A stretch of 64,000 nt of DNA from Balaenoptera acutorostrata (lineage: Eukaryota > Chordata > Mammalia > Artiodactyla > Balaenopteridae): positions 49,998,207 through 50,062,206 of the forward strand of contig NC_080078.1 of assembly GCF_949987535.1 (NCBI RefSeq), read 5' to 3'. The number at the start of each line of letters is the position of its first letter. The first letter of the stretch is position 1. A program made the position numbers and the translations under genes. A model generated the notes under the pieces. The model had not been told where the DNA came from. It saw nothing but the letters and a program-made list of their open reading frames with translations, and searched no databases. Shown piece after piece: positions 32,430 to 43,340 of the stretch.

Positions 32430-35400
32430 ATGATAATAGTAACACACATATCGATAATTACCTTAAATGCATTTAAGGATTAAATGCTCCAACCAAAAGA
32501 CATAAACTGGCTGAATGGATATGAAAACAAGACCTGTATATATATTGTCTACAAGAGACCCACTTCAGACCTAGGGACACATACAGACTGAAAGTGAGGG
32601 GATGGAAAAAGATATTCCATGCAAATGGAAATCAAAAGAAAGCTGGAGTAACAATTCTCATATCAGGCAAAATAGACTTTAAAATAAAGACTATTACAAG
32701 AGACAAAGAAGGACACTACATAATGATCAAGGGATCAATCCAAGAATAAGTTATAACAATTATAAATATTTATACACCCAGTATAGGAGCACCACAATAT
32801 ATAAGGTAAATGCTAACAGCCATATAAGGGGAAATCGACAGTAACACAGTAATACTAGGGGACTTTAACAGGTCAGTTTCACCAGTGGACAGATCCTCCA
32901 AAATTAAAATAAATAAGGAAACACAAGCTTTAAATGACACATTAAACAAGATGACTTAATTGATATTTTTAGGATATTCCATCCAAAAACAACAGAATAC
33001 ACTTTCTTCTCAAGTGCACATGGAACATTCTCTAGGATAGACCATATCTTGGGTCACAAATCAAGCCTTGGTAAATTTAAGAAAATTGAAATCGTATCAA
33101 GTATCTTTTCCTACTACGACGCTATGAGACTAGATATCAATTAAAGGAAAAAAACTGTAAAAAAAATACAAACACATGGAGGCTAAACAATATGCTACTA
33201 AATAACCAAGAGATCACTGAAGAAATCAAAGAGGAAATCAAAAAATACCTGGAAACAAATGGCAATGAAATCATGATGATCCAAAACCTATGGGATGCAG
33301 CAAAAGCAGTTCAAAGAGGGAAGTTTATAGCAATACAATCCTACCTCAAGAAACAAGAAACATCTCAAATAAACAACCTAACCTTACACCTAAAGCAATT
33401 AGAGAAAGAAGAACAAAAGAAACCCAAAGTTAGCAGAAGGAAAGACATCATAAAGATCAGATCAGAAATAAATGAAAAAGAAATGAAGGACACAATAGCA
33501 AAGATCAATAAAACTAAAAGCTGGTTCTTTGAGAAGATAAACAAAATTAGGTAAACCATTAGCCAGACTCATTAAGAAAAAAAGGGAGAAGGCTCAAATC
33601 AACAGAATTAGAAATGAAAAAGGAGAAGTAACAACTGACACTGCAGAAATACAAAGGATCATGAGAGATTACTACAAGCAACTATATGCCAATAAAATGG
33701 TCAACCTGGAAGAAATGAACAAATTCTTAGAAAAGCACAACCTTCCAAGACTGAACCAGGAAGAAATAGAAAATATAAACAGACCAATCACAAGCACTGA
33801 AGTTGAAACTGTGATTAAAAATCTTCCAACAAACAAAAGCCCAGGACCCGATGGCTTCACAGTCGACTTCTATCAAACATTTAGAGAAGAGCTAACACCT
33901 ATCCTTCTCAAATTCTTCCAAAATATAGCAGAGGAAGGAACACTCCCACACTCATTCTACAAGGCCACCATCACCCTGATACCAAAACCAGACAAAGATG
34001 TCACAAAAAAAGAAAACTACAGTCCAATATCTCTGATGAACATAGATGCAAAAATCCTCAACAAATACTAGCAAACAGAATCCAACAGCACATTAAAATG
34101 ATCATACATTATGATCAAATGGGATTTATCCCAGAAATGCAAGGATTCTTTGATATATGCAAATCAATCAATGTGATACACCATATTAACAAATTGAAGG
34201 ATAAAAACCATATGATCATCTAAATAGATGCAGAAAAACCTTTCAACAACATTCAACACCAATTTATGATAAAAACTTTCCAGAAAGTAGGCATAGAGGG
34301 AACCTACCTCAACATAATAAAGGCCATATATAACAAACCCACAGCCAACATCGTCCTCAATGGTGAAAAACTGAAACCATTTCCTCTAAGATCAGGAACA
34401 AGACAAAATTGCCCCTTTCACCACAATTATTCAACATAGTTTTGGAAATTTTAGCCACAGCAATAAGAGAAGAAAAAGAAATAAAAGGAATACAAACTGG
34501 AAAAGAAGAAGTAAAGCTGTCACTGTTTGCAGATGACATGGTACTATACATAGAGAATCCTAAAGATGCTCCAAGAAAACTACTAGTGCCAATCAACGAA
34601 TTTTGTAAAGTAGCAGGATACAAAATTACTGCACAGAAATCTCTTGCATTCCTATATACTCATGATGGAAAATATGAAAGACAAATTAAGGAAACTTTAC
34701 CATTACAACAAAAAGAATAAAATACCTAGGAATAAACCTACCTAAGGAGACAAAATACCTGTATGCAGAAAATTATAGGACACTGATGAAAGAAATTAAA
34801 TATGATACAAACAGATGGAGAGATATACCATGTTCTTGGATTGGAAGAATCAACATTGTGAAAATGACTATACTACCCAAAGCAATCTACAGATTCAATG
34901 CAATCCCTATCAAACTACCACTGGCATTTTTCACAGAACTAGAACAAAAAAATTTCACAATTTGTAAGGAAACACAAAAGACCCCACATAGCCAAAGCAA
35001 TCTTCAGAAAGAAAAACAGAGCTGGAGGAATAAGGCTCCCTGACTTCAGACTGTACTACAAAGCTACTGTAATCAAGATAGTATGGTACTGGCACAAAAA
35101 CAGAAATAGAGATCAATGGAACAGGATAGAAAGCCCAGAGACAAACCTATGCACATATGGTCACCTTATCTTTGATAAAAGAGGCAAGACTATACAATGG
35201 AAAAAAGACAGCCTCTTCAACAAGTGGTGCAGGGAAAACTGGACAGCTACATGTAAAAGAATGAAATTAGAACTCTTCCTAACACCATACACAAAAATAA
35301 ACTCAAAATGGATTAAAGACCTAAATGTAAGGCTAGACACTATAAGACTCTTAGAGGAAAACATAGGAAGAACACTCTATGACATAAATCACAGCAAAAT

Positions 35401-36244
35401 CCTTTTTGACCCACCTCCTAGAAAAATGAAAATAAAAACAAAAATAAACAAATGGGACCTAATGAAACTTCAAAGCTTTTGCACAGCAAAGGAAACCATA
35501 AACAAGATGAAAATACAACCCTCAGAATGAGAGAAAATATTTGCAAACAAAGCAACTGACAAAGGATTAATCTCCAAAATAATCAAGCAGCTCATGCAGG
35601 TCAATATCAGAAAAACAAACAACCCAATCCAAAAATGGGCAGAAGACCTAAATAGACATTTCTCCAAAGAAGATATACAAATTGCCAACAAACACATGAA
35701 AGGATGCTCAAAATCACTAATCATTAGAGAAATGCAAATCAGAAATACAATGAGGTATTACCTCACACCAGTCAGAATGGCCATCAACAAAATATCTACA
35801 AATGATAAATGCTGGAGAGGGTGTGGATAAAAGGGAACCCTCTTGCACTGTTGGTGGGAATGTAAATTGATACAGCCACTATGGAGAACAATATGGAGGT
35901 TCCTTAAAAAACTACAGATAGAACTACCACATGACCCAGCAGTCCCACTACTGAGCATATACCCTGAGAAAACCATAATTCAAAAAGAGACATGTACCAC
36001 AATGTTCATTGCCGCTCTATTTACAATAGCCAGGACATGGAAGTAATCAAAGTGTCCATAGACAAATGAATGGATAAAGAAGATGTGGCACATATATACA
36101 ATGGAATATTACTCAGCCATAAAAAGAAATGAAATTGAGTTATTTGTACTGAGGTGGATGGACCTACAGTCTGTCATACAGAGTGAAGTAAGTCAGAAAG
36201 AGAAAATCAAATACCATGTGCTAACACATATATACAGAATCTAA
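32430..36244 (+). pseudogene. L1 ORF2p relic (endonuclease-reverse transcriptase)
   Basis: ATG at 32,430 gives MIIVTHISIITLN, then a frameshift and stop within 20 codons. Domains in order: endonuclease with GDFN (about 32,859) and SRIDHILGHK (about 33,035), both catalytic Asp motifs kept; the linker; reverse transcriptase with SPGPDGF (about 33,840) and an intact [11 protein letters not shown] (about 34,528); then the thumb region and the cysteine-rich C-terminus (NDKCWRGCG near 35,805, followed by a stop; HCWWECK near 35,850). The ancestral stop TAA is at 36,242-36,244. At 3,815 nt it is near full length. Many separate frames (33,192-33,554; 33,661-34,071; 34,409-34,720; 34,786-35,043; 35,261-35,530; 35,594-35,830) are pieces of this one gene split by stops and indels. 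Confidence 0.92.
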
Positions 36245-36626
36245 AAAAAAAAAAAAAAAAAAAAAACAGGTTCTGAAGAACCTAGGGGCAGGACAGGAAT
36301 AAAAATGCAGATGTAGAGAATGGACTTGAGGACACGGGGAGGGGGAAGGGTAAACTGGGACGAAGTGAGAGAGTGGCATGGACATATATCACTACCAAAT
36401 TTAAAATAGATAGCTAGTGGGAAGCAGCCACATAGCACAGGGAGATCAGTTTGATGCTTTGTGACCACCTAGAGGGGTGGGATAGGGAGGGTGGGAGGGA
36501 GACGCAAGAGGGAGGGGATATGGGGATATATGTGTATGTGTAGCTGATACACTTTGTTATAAAGCAGAAACTAACACACCATTATAAAGCAATTATACTC
36601 CAGTAAAGATGTTAAAAAAAAAAAAA
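36245..36626 (+). repeat. First L1 3'UTR and poly-A
   Basis: Starts with an A23 run directly after the ORF2 stop, then 'GAACCTAGGGGCAGGACAGG', 'GGACTTGAGGACACGGGGAGG', 'AGGGAGATCAGTTTGATGC' and 'GCAATTATACTCCAGTAAAG', and A13. This arrangement (A-run, purine-rich block, AATAAA-like end) belongs to the cetartiodactyl L1 3'UTR. Confidence 0.85.
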
Positions 36627-37052
36627 GAGAGAGAGAGAAAAACAAATACCATATGCTAACAAATATATATGGAATCTAAAAAAAAAAAAACTGGAACTGT
36701 TAAATCTAGGGGCAGGACAGGAATAAAGACACAGATATAGAGAATGGACTTGAGGACACAGGGAGGGGGAAGGGTAAGCTGGGACGAAGTGAGAGAGTAG
36801 CATTGACATATATACACTACCAAGTGTAAAACAGATAGCTAGTGGGAAGCAGCTGCATGGCACAGGGAGATCAGCTTGGTGCTTTGAGACCACCTAGAGT
36901 GGTGGGATAAGGAGTGTGGGAGGGAGATGCAAGAAGGAGGGGATATGGGGATATACGTATGCATATAGCTGATTCACTTTGTTATACAGCAGAAACTAAC
37001 ACCACACTGTAAAGCAATTATACTCCAATAAAGATATTAAAAAAAAAAAAAA
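36627..37052 (+). repeat. Second, tandem L1 3' end
   Basis: Repeats the preceding segment from the last ORF2 codons: 'AAATACCATATGCTAACAAA..TGGAATCTAA', A13, 'AATCTAGGGGCAGGACAGG', through 'GCAATTATACTCCAATAAAG' and A14. It matches 36,200-36,626 with scattered substitutions (for example CAGTAAAG against CAATAAAG). It starts with a GAGAGAGAGA stretch immediately after the first poly-A. Confidence 0.85.
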
Positions 37053-37084
37053 GAAAGTAAAAGACAGTCAAAATAAAAAAATAA

Positions 37085-37097
37085 AAAAAATTCATGC
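37085..37097. repeat. Candidate L1 target-site duplication, right copy
   Basis: AAAAAATTCATGC; see 29,842-29,854. It lies after the second 3' end and an A-rich spacer. Confidence 0.5.
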
Positions 37098-37445
37098 TTT
37101 GGGGAGCTGAATCCACTTCACAGGAAAGAGTTCTTTGTTATAGGAGAAAATCAGAAAATCAATATTATGTTTATTATTAATGGAACTTCCATGGTGGAGG
37201 ATAGGATGTAATATTAGAACTATATTTTAAAGGTTCTTTATTCTACCAAGTAATTTATGAAGCACCATGCAAAGCACATCCTCTTCCTCAACCTTCAGAT
37301 TTGAAAAGCGTTTCTGGAAATATGGCCTTTCAAATATTAAATGTTCACGCCTATTACACAGGGCTGTTTTAGTCAAGGTAGTCCTACTTTTCAAGAAATT
37401 TAAAGTGTAGGTATTATTAAAATAAGTCACCTCTTTTGGTGAACT
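37098..37445. other. No gene recognised
   Basis: Short unique spacer between two L1 insertions. An 81-codon minus frame runs into the next L1's flank and is not supported. Confidence 0.5.
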
Positions 37446-37459
37446 TAAGAAATAGGCAA

Positions 37460-37860
37460 TTTGCAGCAACATGGATGGACCTAAAGATTATCATACTAAG
37501 TGAAGTAAGCCAGAGAGAGAAAGACAAATACCGTACGATATCACTTATATGTGGGATCTAAAAAAATGATACAAATGAACTTATTTACAAAACAGATATA
37601 TACCCACAGACATAGAAAACAAACTTACGGTTACCAAAGGGGAAAGGGGGGGAGAGATAAATTAGGAGTTTGGGATATTAACATATATACACTACTATAT
37701 ATAAAATAGATAACCAACAAGGACCTACTGTATAGCACAGGGAATTATACTCAGTGTTTTGTATACTCAATATATATAAAACTGAATCACTTTGCTGTAA
37801 ACCTGAAAGTAACACAACATTGTAAACCAACTATACTTCAATTTAAAAAAAGGAAAAAAA
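37460..37860 (+). mobile_element. 5'-truncated L1 3' end (401 bp)
   Basis: Sense L1 tail: 'GCAACATGGATGGACCTAAAG', 'ATATCACTTATATGTGGGATC', 'CAAGGACCTACTGTATAGCAC', then 'CAACTATACTTCAATTTAAA' and an A-rich tail. Exact 14-bp TSD TAAGAAATAGGCAA at 37,446-37,459 and 37,861-37,874. Confidence 0.92.
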
Positions 37861-37874
37861 TAAGAAATAGGCAA

Positions 37875-38454
37875 GAATCAAGCCTGAGCCATAACAGAGT
37901 AGTGGTAATTTTACCCCATTCAGAGAGATGGTGCTCATTTGGACTTACAGAAAACTGGACTTGGCAACCACCTTTTGGAACCTCAGAGGTTTCTAAGAGG
38001 ACATCTGTATTCCGGAAACTGGTATCCCACCGAGACCTTTTTGAATTAACTATTCATATCAAGATTATCCCTCTAAGCCATTATCAGCACAGAGGTGAGT
38101 TAATATGAGTAGCCAAGAGCAATTAATAAGTGCCAATTAAACAAGGTATTCTTTCCTTTCAACAGTCACAAGCAGAGCTCCCAAGAGAGCCTTGTGCTAA
38201 GCCTGGTTTTGATTATTTCATCCAGCTCCTCTCCATTAATTAGAGGAGCTTGTGAGGCATACACTTGTCTGCTGCTGGCAGGTCAACATCTGGACCCTCT
38301 GCTCACAACTTTCCAAGCGGCAGTCTATTTCACATAATAGCTAAGAGCTTCCTCAAAGAACAGTCAAGACAAATGCCCTGGAAATAAAGAGACAGTGGCT
38401 CTAATGGGCCTCATACAAGAAAGTTTGCACATGGAGCCTATTTCAGTAAGGACG
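37875..38454. other. Apparently unique sequence with a small palindrome
   Basis: No ORF or repeat is recognised. It contains AATTAAT/TTAATTAG-type motifs and a perfect 9-bp-arm inverted repeat at 38,224-38,250. The low repeat content makes it a candidate for a conserved non-coding element (see findings). Confidence 0.5.
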
Positions 38455-38790
38455 GGCTAGGTTGTGTTGCAATAAAAATAACCCCAAACTTTCAGTGGCT
38501 CAACACAAACCAAAGTCATTTTTCACTCATCCTAACTCAGCCACAAGTCAGGACCACTGTCCTTTCAGGCTATTATCAATCCTGGGGCTCCTCCACGCCA
38601 ACCTCTGCTTCCAAGGTCACAGGCACAGGAGAAGAGAGAACTTAAGGGTTATACATCAACAATTAAGGGCTATGTCTTAGAAGTGACACACAACATTTCT
38701 GCTCACATTTCATTGGCCAAACAAGTTGCATGGTCCTGCCTAACCTGAAGGGAACAGGAAAATGAGATCATCTCATGTGCCCAGACAGGG
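38455..38790 (-). mobile_element. MLT1-like MaLR LTR (antisense)
   Basis: 'TAGGTTGTGTTGCAATAAAAATA', 'ACCCCAAACTTTCAGTGGCTCA', 'TTAGAAGTGACACACAACATTT', 'CTGCTCACATTTCATTGGCC' and 'CATGGTCCTGCCTAACC' follow the order of a MaLR-like LTR in reverse. Diverged. Confidence 0.55.
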
Positions 38791-40070
38791 AGAGGAACTT
38801 AGAATATTGGTGAGTCCCAATAATAACCAAGGCAGAGTCTGAATTAAATAAACAAAGGCTACACCTACATTTAAAGACATTGGGTGCAAAATTACTAGAA
38901 CAAATCCATCTTCAGAGAAGAGAAGTTCAGAGATGATTTACTTCAATCAAATTTAATCCCATCTTGAATAAAATAATCTTTATGCTACTCCTCATGTAAC
39001 TTCTGGATAAGAATTTGAGTTATTGACTCACTTGAGTTGCTGATTCTATTGAGGGCAAATCCCTATGACAAGAGGTCCTCTGGGAAGGGACCAGGCATTC
39101 CCAGTCTCCTGGAATAAGTATCACCTCTTAACCTCATTCATTTCACAAAAATAAAACTTGATTGAAAAATATTCTCAAATTTTCAAACTTTCTGAGACTT
39201 TTCTGCAAGGGCATAGCACACTGTTAACAGTTAACATGCTACTTTATTAGGAGCAATGGAAGGTCCCTTCCCTAGCCCTACCCAAGTAAAGTTCTATAAA
39301 AACTGGCCTTGGAGTGCTGAGCAAATTTTCTCACCCTCATAATTCCATCTTTGAGTGATACCTGAACATCCCATGTTATCTTAGTTCAAGGACAAGCAAA
39401 TAATAGGCAGAAGCTGATTTAATTTATTTAAAATGAGCTGCATGAGTGACCCGAATGGGATGTCCTATTTATTGAAAGAGAAACTTGCTGCCTTTTCCTG
39501 CCCACAGCACCGCACAGAGAGCTGTCGTCAGCAGGCGGGGGACAGGAGAGGGGAAGGTGGGGAGAAAATGAGTTAATACCATAGCCGATGATTCTGAAAA
39601 AGCCTCCTGGTCGGAAACTGATAAGATGGGGTGAGATGGGCTGAAGGATTTCAGTACACTGTGGAAGGGGCAATTTAAAAAAAGGTCAGGTCAAAGCAAT
39701 CAGTAGAATTTCCTCAAACATCTGTAGCTTCTTATGGCTTCTAATGAGAATTTCCATATTAACGTTTGGTTTTACCAGGGTACTGCATAATCTTCTACTC
39801 AATTTACCCCTGACAGGTTACAGACATAACAGCATTCTCATCAAATTGACTTTCCATAATGTAGAAAGACGTGGAAGTTTTAGGATATTCTTTGTAGAGT
39901 AAGGGAGAGAGGGTGAGAGAGAATAACTTTAAGGCAAGTAAACCCAAACCAACTCCTTTGAATACTTATGATACTTTTCATTTTTTTCATGAATTTTTAA
40001 TATTCATCAAAAATACATGAACGGTTCAGCCTGGGCATCATTTACAAACTAGACAGCAGTGTTCAGATAC
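38791..40070. other. No gene recognised
   Basis: Unassigned, apparently mostly unique. A stretch at 39,420-39,790 of balanced composition stands out from the AT-rich surroundings. The 81-codon minus frame at 39,428-39,673 lies in it and has no known domain. Confidence 0.5.
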
Positions 40071-40079
40071 AAACAGTAA

Positions 40080-40440
40080 GTCTTGGGCTTCCCTGGTGGT
40101 GCAGTGGTTAGGAATCCACCTGCCAATGCAGGGGACATGGGTTCAAGCCCTGGTCTGGGAAGATCTCACATGCCACGGAGCAACTAAACCCGTGCACCAC
40201 AACTACTGAGCCTGTGCTCTAGAGCCTGTGAGTCGCAACTGCTGAGCCCACATCCTGCAACTACTGAAGCCCACATGCCTAGACTCTGTGCTCCACAACA
40301 AGAGAAGCCACCACAATGAGAAGCCTGCTCACCGCAAAGAAGAGTAGCCCCTGCTCGCCGCAACTAGAGAAAGCCCGTGTGCAGCAATGAAGACCCAATG
40401 CAGCCAAAAACAAAAAACAAACAAACAAACAAAAACAAAA
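40080..40440 (+). mobile_element. CHR-type tRNA-derived SINE
   Basis: Starts 'GGGCTTCCCTGGTGGTGCAG' at 40,085. It has a pol III A-box-like TGGTGCAGTGG, a B box GGTTCAAGCCC (40,140-40,150), the 'GGGAAGATCTCACATGCC' junction and the tRNA-unrelated body, and it ends in an AAAAC-rich tail. The flanks share AAACAGTAA (40,071-40,079 and 40,441-40,449). It is a longer, older-looking CHR relative of the SINE at 25.4 kb, in opposite orientation. Confidence 0.9.
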
Positions 40441-40449
40441 AAACAGTAA

Positions 40450-42914
40450 TTCTCTACCTCAGCAACAGAAATTCGTTGGGTTTAGGAAATAAACCCATTA
40501 GCTCACATAAACTGAGAATGTAGATTCAGTTTCTAGACGTGTTCTTACCAAAAGGAATTCAGAAAAATTCAGGAACTATATGAATAGAGCACTGTAGTAC
40601 TGTATCAAAATAGAGGACCCTGAGTGCTTAGATTCTATAGACTGAACACTATTGTTTTTTGGTTACCAAATAATAATTTCTTTTTAATTATTATGATACC
40701 TTTGCAATGGGACCAGGAATTGCCATCTGTACCTGCTTCCTAAAGGAAGGTGGAACTATGGTGAGAGTCAAGGACTGAGTCGCATGCTCTACACTATTAG
40801 TGGAGATAGAGCTCCACCCAAAATATCTGATGGAAAATGTTTAGATGTGCTTCCCCAAGGGACCATTCCACATGACTCCTAATTCCTAGAGCCGGGAAAT
40901 AATACATCGTGAGTAGGATCTATAGCTTCCTCTCTTAAGTCCATCTGGTTCAATTTTGTCTTTGTTTAGGAATACTTTGATTTGAAATACGCTTATGCTG
41001 GAGTTCCATCCACAGACATTCTAATTTAATTGGTATGGGTAGGGTCTGCAAAATTGGGGACTGAAGTCAGGTTATTCTCTTCTCAAGAAGATCCCCCCAA
41101 AATGAAAGTCATTGACAACTCAAAGAGACATGAAAGAAAGAAACAAAATCCCCCACATAAATGGTTTAGCAAAATGTTAAACAAAAATTAGACATGAGTT
41201 TAATCCCCTTGATGGTATAAACGATATGAGAATCATTTGACCTTGACGACTGGCACTTTCTTTTTCAAGTGGTCCAGAAGGTCATCACTTTAGACTTGTG
41301 TTCCTAGCCACCATTTGGCCCTACAAAGAACAATATTTTGATAGTCAAAGTTAGATAAAAGCACTTTGCTAATTTCTTACTCTGAAAATTAATCTATAGA
41401 GAAACTATAGAAGACACAATTTTGATTTAAGAAGAAAAGGTAAATAATGCTAAGCATGACAATATGAGAGCAGATATAATATATCTGAAAGAAAATGAAA
41501 CATAGAAAAAAAAAGAAGGAAGAGTAGGCAGAGATGCTGAAGTTGATATAAATAGAGGTATGATAAAAGCAAGTCATAGAGTTAAGACAATAAAATTACC
41601 ATCCACAGGAAATGGGGAGCAAAGTGAGGGAAACCCTCATCTTTCCTCACAATGAATCAACAGACTTCATGTAAAGTTAATAAATCAAGAAATAATAGAT
41701 GTGTTTTGTAAAGTTAAGGAAATAACCAATGGAGGGAAAGAAAATAGAGACACAAGTTTGGGGCAAAAGAAGTAAGGAATCATCAGCTCTGAAGGACTTT
41801 TAAAACCACATGCTTGTAATTTTTTGAAAAACTAAAGAGTAAAGAAAGTAAAGGAATAATTGGGAAACACATATTAAATTGATTTCCAGCTCAGCCAAGA
41901 GCAGAGAGCATCCATTTATAACTCTGACAGTGCAGAGAGAAGTGGGTGAAAAGCAGGTTTTCCCAAGTACACACTCTGATCCACATCGGGACTGCAAAAA
42001 AAGAAGAGAGCAGGGGTGGGCAGGTGTAAACCAAAGGAGCGTCACAGCCTGGAACACTGGCTCTGCCATTTGAGTTATGAGCTTTGGTCTCCCCCAGGAG
42101 GGAGTTTGCAACACCGACATTTGGAAATCCAGACAGATACACCCAGAGTTTATCTTGGTGCAGCTGTGTTCTGTTAAAGTTAATTCTGCATAATCATAAG
42201 GACATGAATCACACATGCAAATTGAGTAATCCATGTAATTAAAGAAAAATGAGCTAGGAATAAACAGAGGGCGGCCCTTCTGAGGGTGTGAACCAAGGTC
42301 CAATGCCGGTGGCTCTACTGGATGGAACCTGCCAGCTCGGAAAATACAGAGATTGCTCGGAAAAGTGAAGCCAGCTCAGAACATAGAGGTTGGAAGAAGC
42401 TCAAGAACTTTCTCATCTGGGGTTTTAGCCTAGATAGAATGCAGGGGTACATGTGCTGGGATGGAAAAAAAAAATCTTTAAGTTCTCTAACTATCTGAAA
42501 TTTGGCGTTTCCTTTAACTATGAATGAAAGCAGACAACCAACCACAAGAGCACTAGCAGTCTTCACTCCTTGACACCCACAGAAATGACAGGTAATTTTA
42601 GATTGCATTTCCGTCGCTGTGAGTATCTCAAAAGATGGCTTGCACTCATTATTTCTTCAAAGTTACAATAGTTCTTAGATCCACCACAAGGTCTTATTAT
42701 TTAATGTGTTAAGAAGTAAACATACGTTACTGTGACCCAGATACATTTTTAATATTTTTATTACTCTATTTCAGTAAAAGCCTTTTCCTTTGTAACCTTA
42801 TGTATTTTATTATAAGCATTTAAGAACTAATTCTGAGCAGAAGTTTACAGGCTCCCCCAGACTTCCCACAGGGCCCATAACACACAAAAGTTAAGGCTCT
42901 CTGGAGTCCCATTT
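40450..42914. other. No gene recognised
   Basis: Unassigned sequence, AT-rich to 41,870 and then balanced. The longest frame (167 codons, minus, 41,800-42,303) overlaps others on both strands, has low-complexity hydrophobic patches and no domain. I see no splice-consistent exon set, promoter or poly-A signal pairing. Confidence 0.5.
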
Positions 42915-43340
42915 GTTTTCTATTTCTGTGTAAAAGAAATTATACAAATGCAGAGTCTCAAAGACCACAAACTGTCTCCCAGTTTCTGTGGGCCAGGAGT
43001 CAGGGCCCAGTTTAGCCAGATCCTCTGCTCGGGGTCTCGGAAGCCTGAAATCAAGGTTTTGGCCTGGCTGGGTTCTTATCTGGAGTTCAGCTCCTCTTCC
43101 AAGTTCATCCAGGTTGTTGGCAGAGTTCAGTTTCTTGCCACTGTGGTGAGTCTGAGGCTCTCAGCATCTCAAGGCAGCACACTATTCCCCACCAGGTGTG
43201 GTTCTCTCCACATCATGGAAGTTTGCCTCTTTCTAGACCAGCGGGAGCTGACTTTGCTCTAAGGTCTTCCATTTCTGACCTATCAACCCTCTTGTAAAAC
43301 CTCAGCTGATCAGGTCAGGCCCACCCAACACAATCTCCCT
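42915..43340 (-). mobile_element. MLT1-like MaLR LTR (antisense)
   Basis: 'TTCTATTTCTGTGTAAAAGAAA', 'CAGTTTCTGTGGGCCAGGAGTC', 'GTTGGCAGAGTTCAGTTTCTTG' and 'GATCAGGTCAGGCCCACCCAA' match the order of a reversed MLT1 LTR. The 104-codon plus frame at 42,948-43,262 is non-coding LTR sequence. Confidence 0.6.

Larger units (their letters stand above)
29855..37084 (+). mobile_element. Full-length dead L1 LINE with two 3' ends
   Basis: The order is 5'UTR (29,855-31,478), ORF1 (31,479-32,425), ORF2 (32,430-36,244), 3'UTR and poly-A (to 36,626), then a second 3' end with its own poly-A (36,627-37,052) and an A-rich spacer. The start is judged from the 'GAAGATGG' opening of L1 5'UTRs and the candidate TSD. 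ORF1 and ORF2 are separated by 4 nt, as in the minus-strand L1. Lesions in both ORFs make it inactive. It is the only L1 in the window with a complete-looking 5'UTR. Confidence 0.9.

Noticed and set aside
40080..40440. Functional tRNA gene, because of the A and B boxes
   Set aside because: The boxes belong to a tRNA-derived SINE with a tRNA-unrelated body, an A-rich tail and flanking short duplications. No intact cloverleaf or terminator follows.
41800..42303. 167-codon open frame on the minus strand
   Set aside because: Overlaps other frames on both strands, shows no domain, no splice-bounded exon pattern and no regulatory context. A frame of this length is expected by chance in 64 kb of mammalian DNA.
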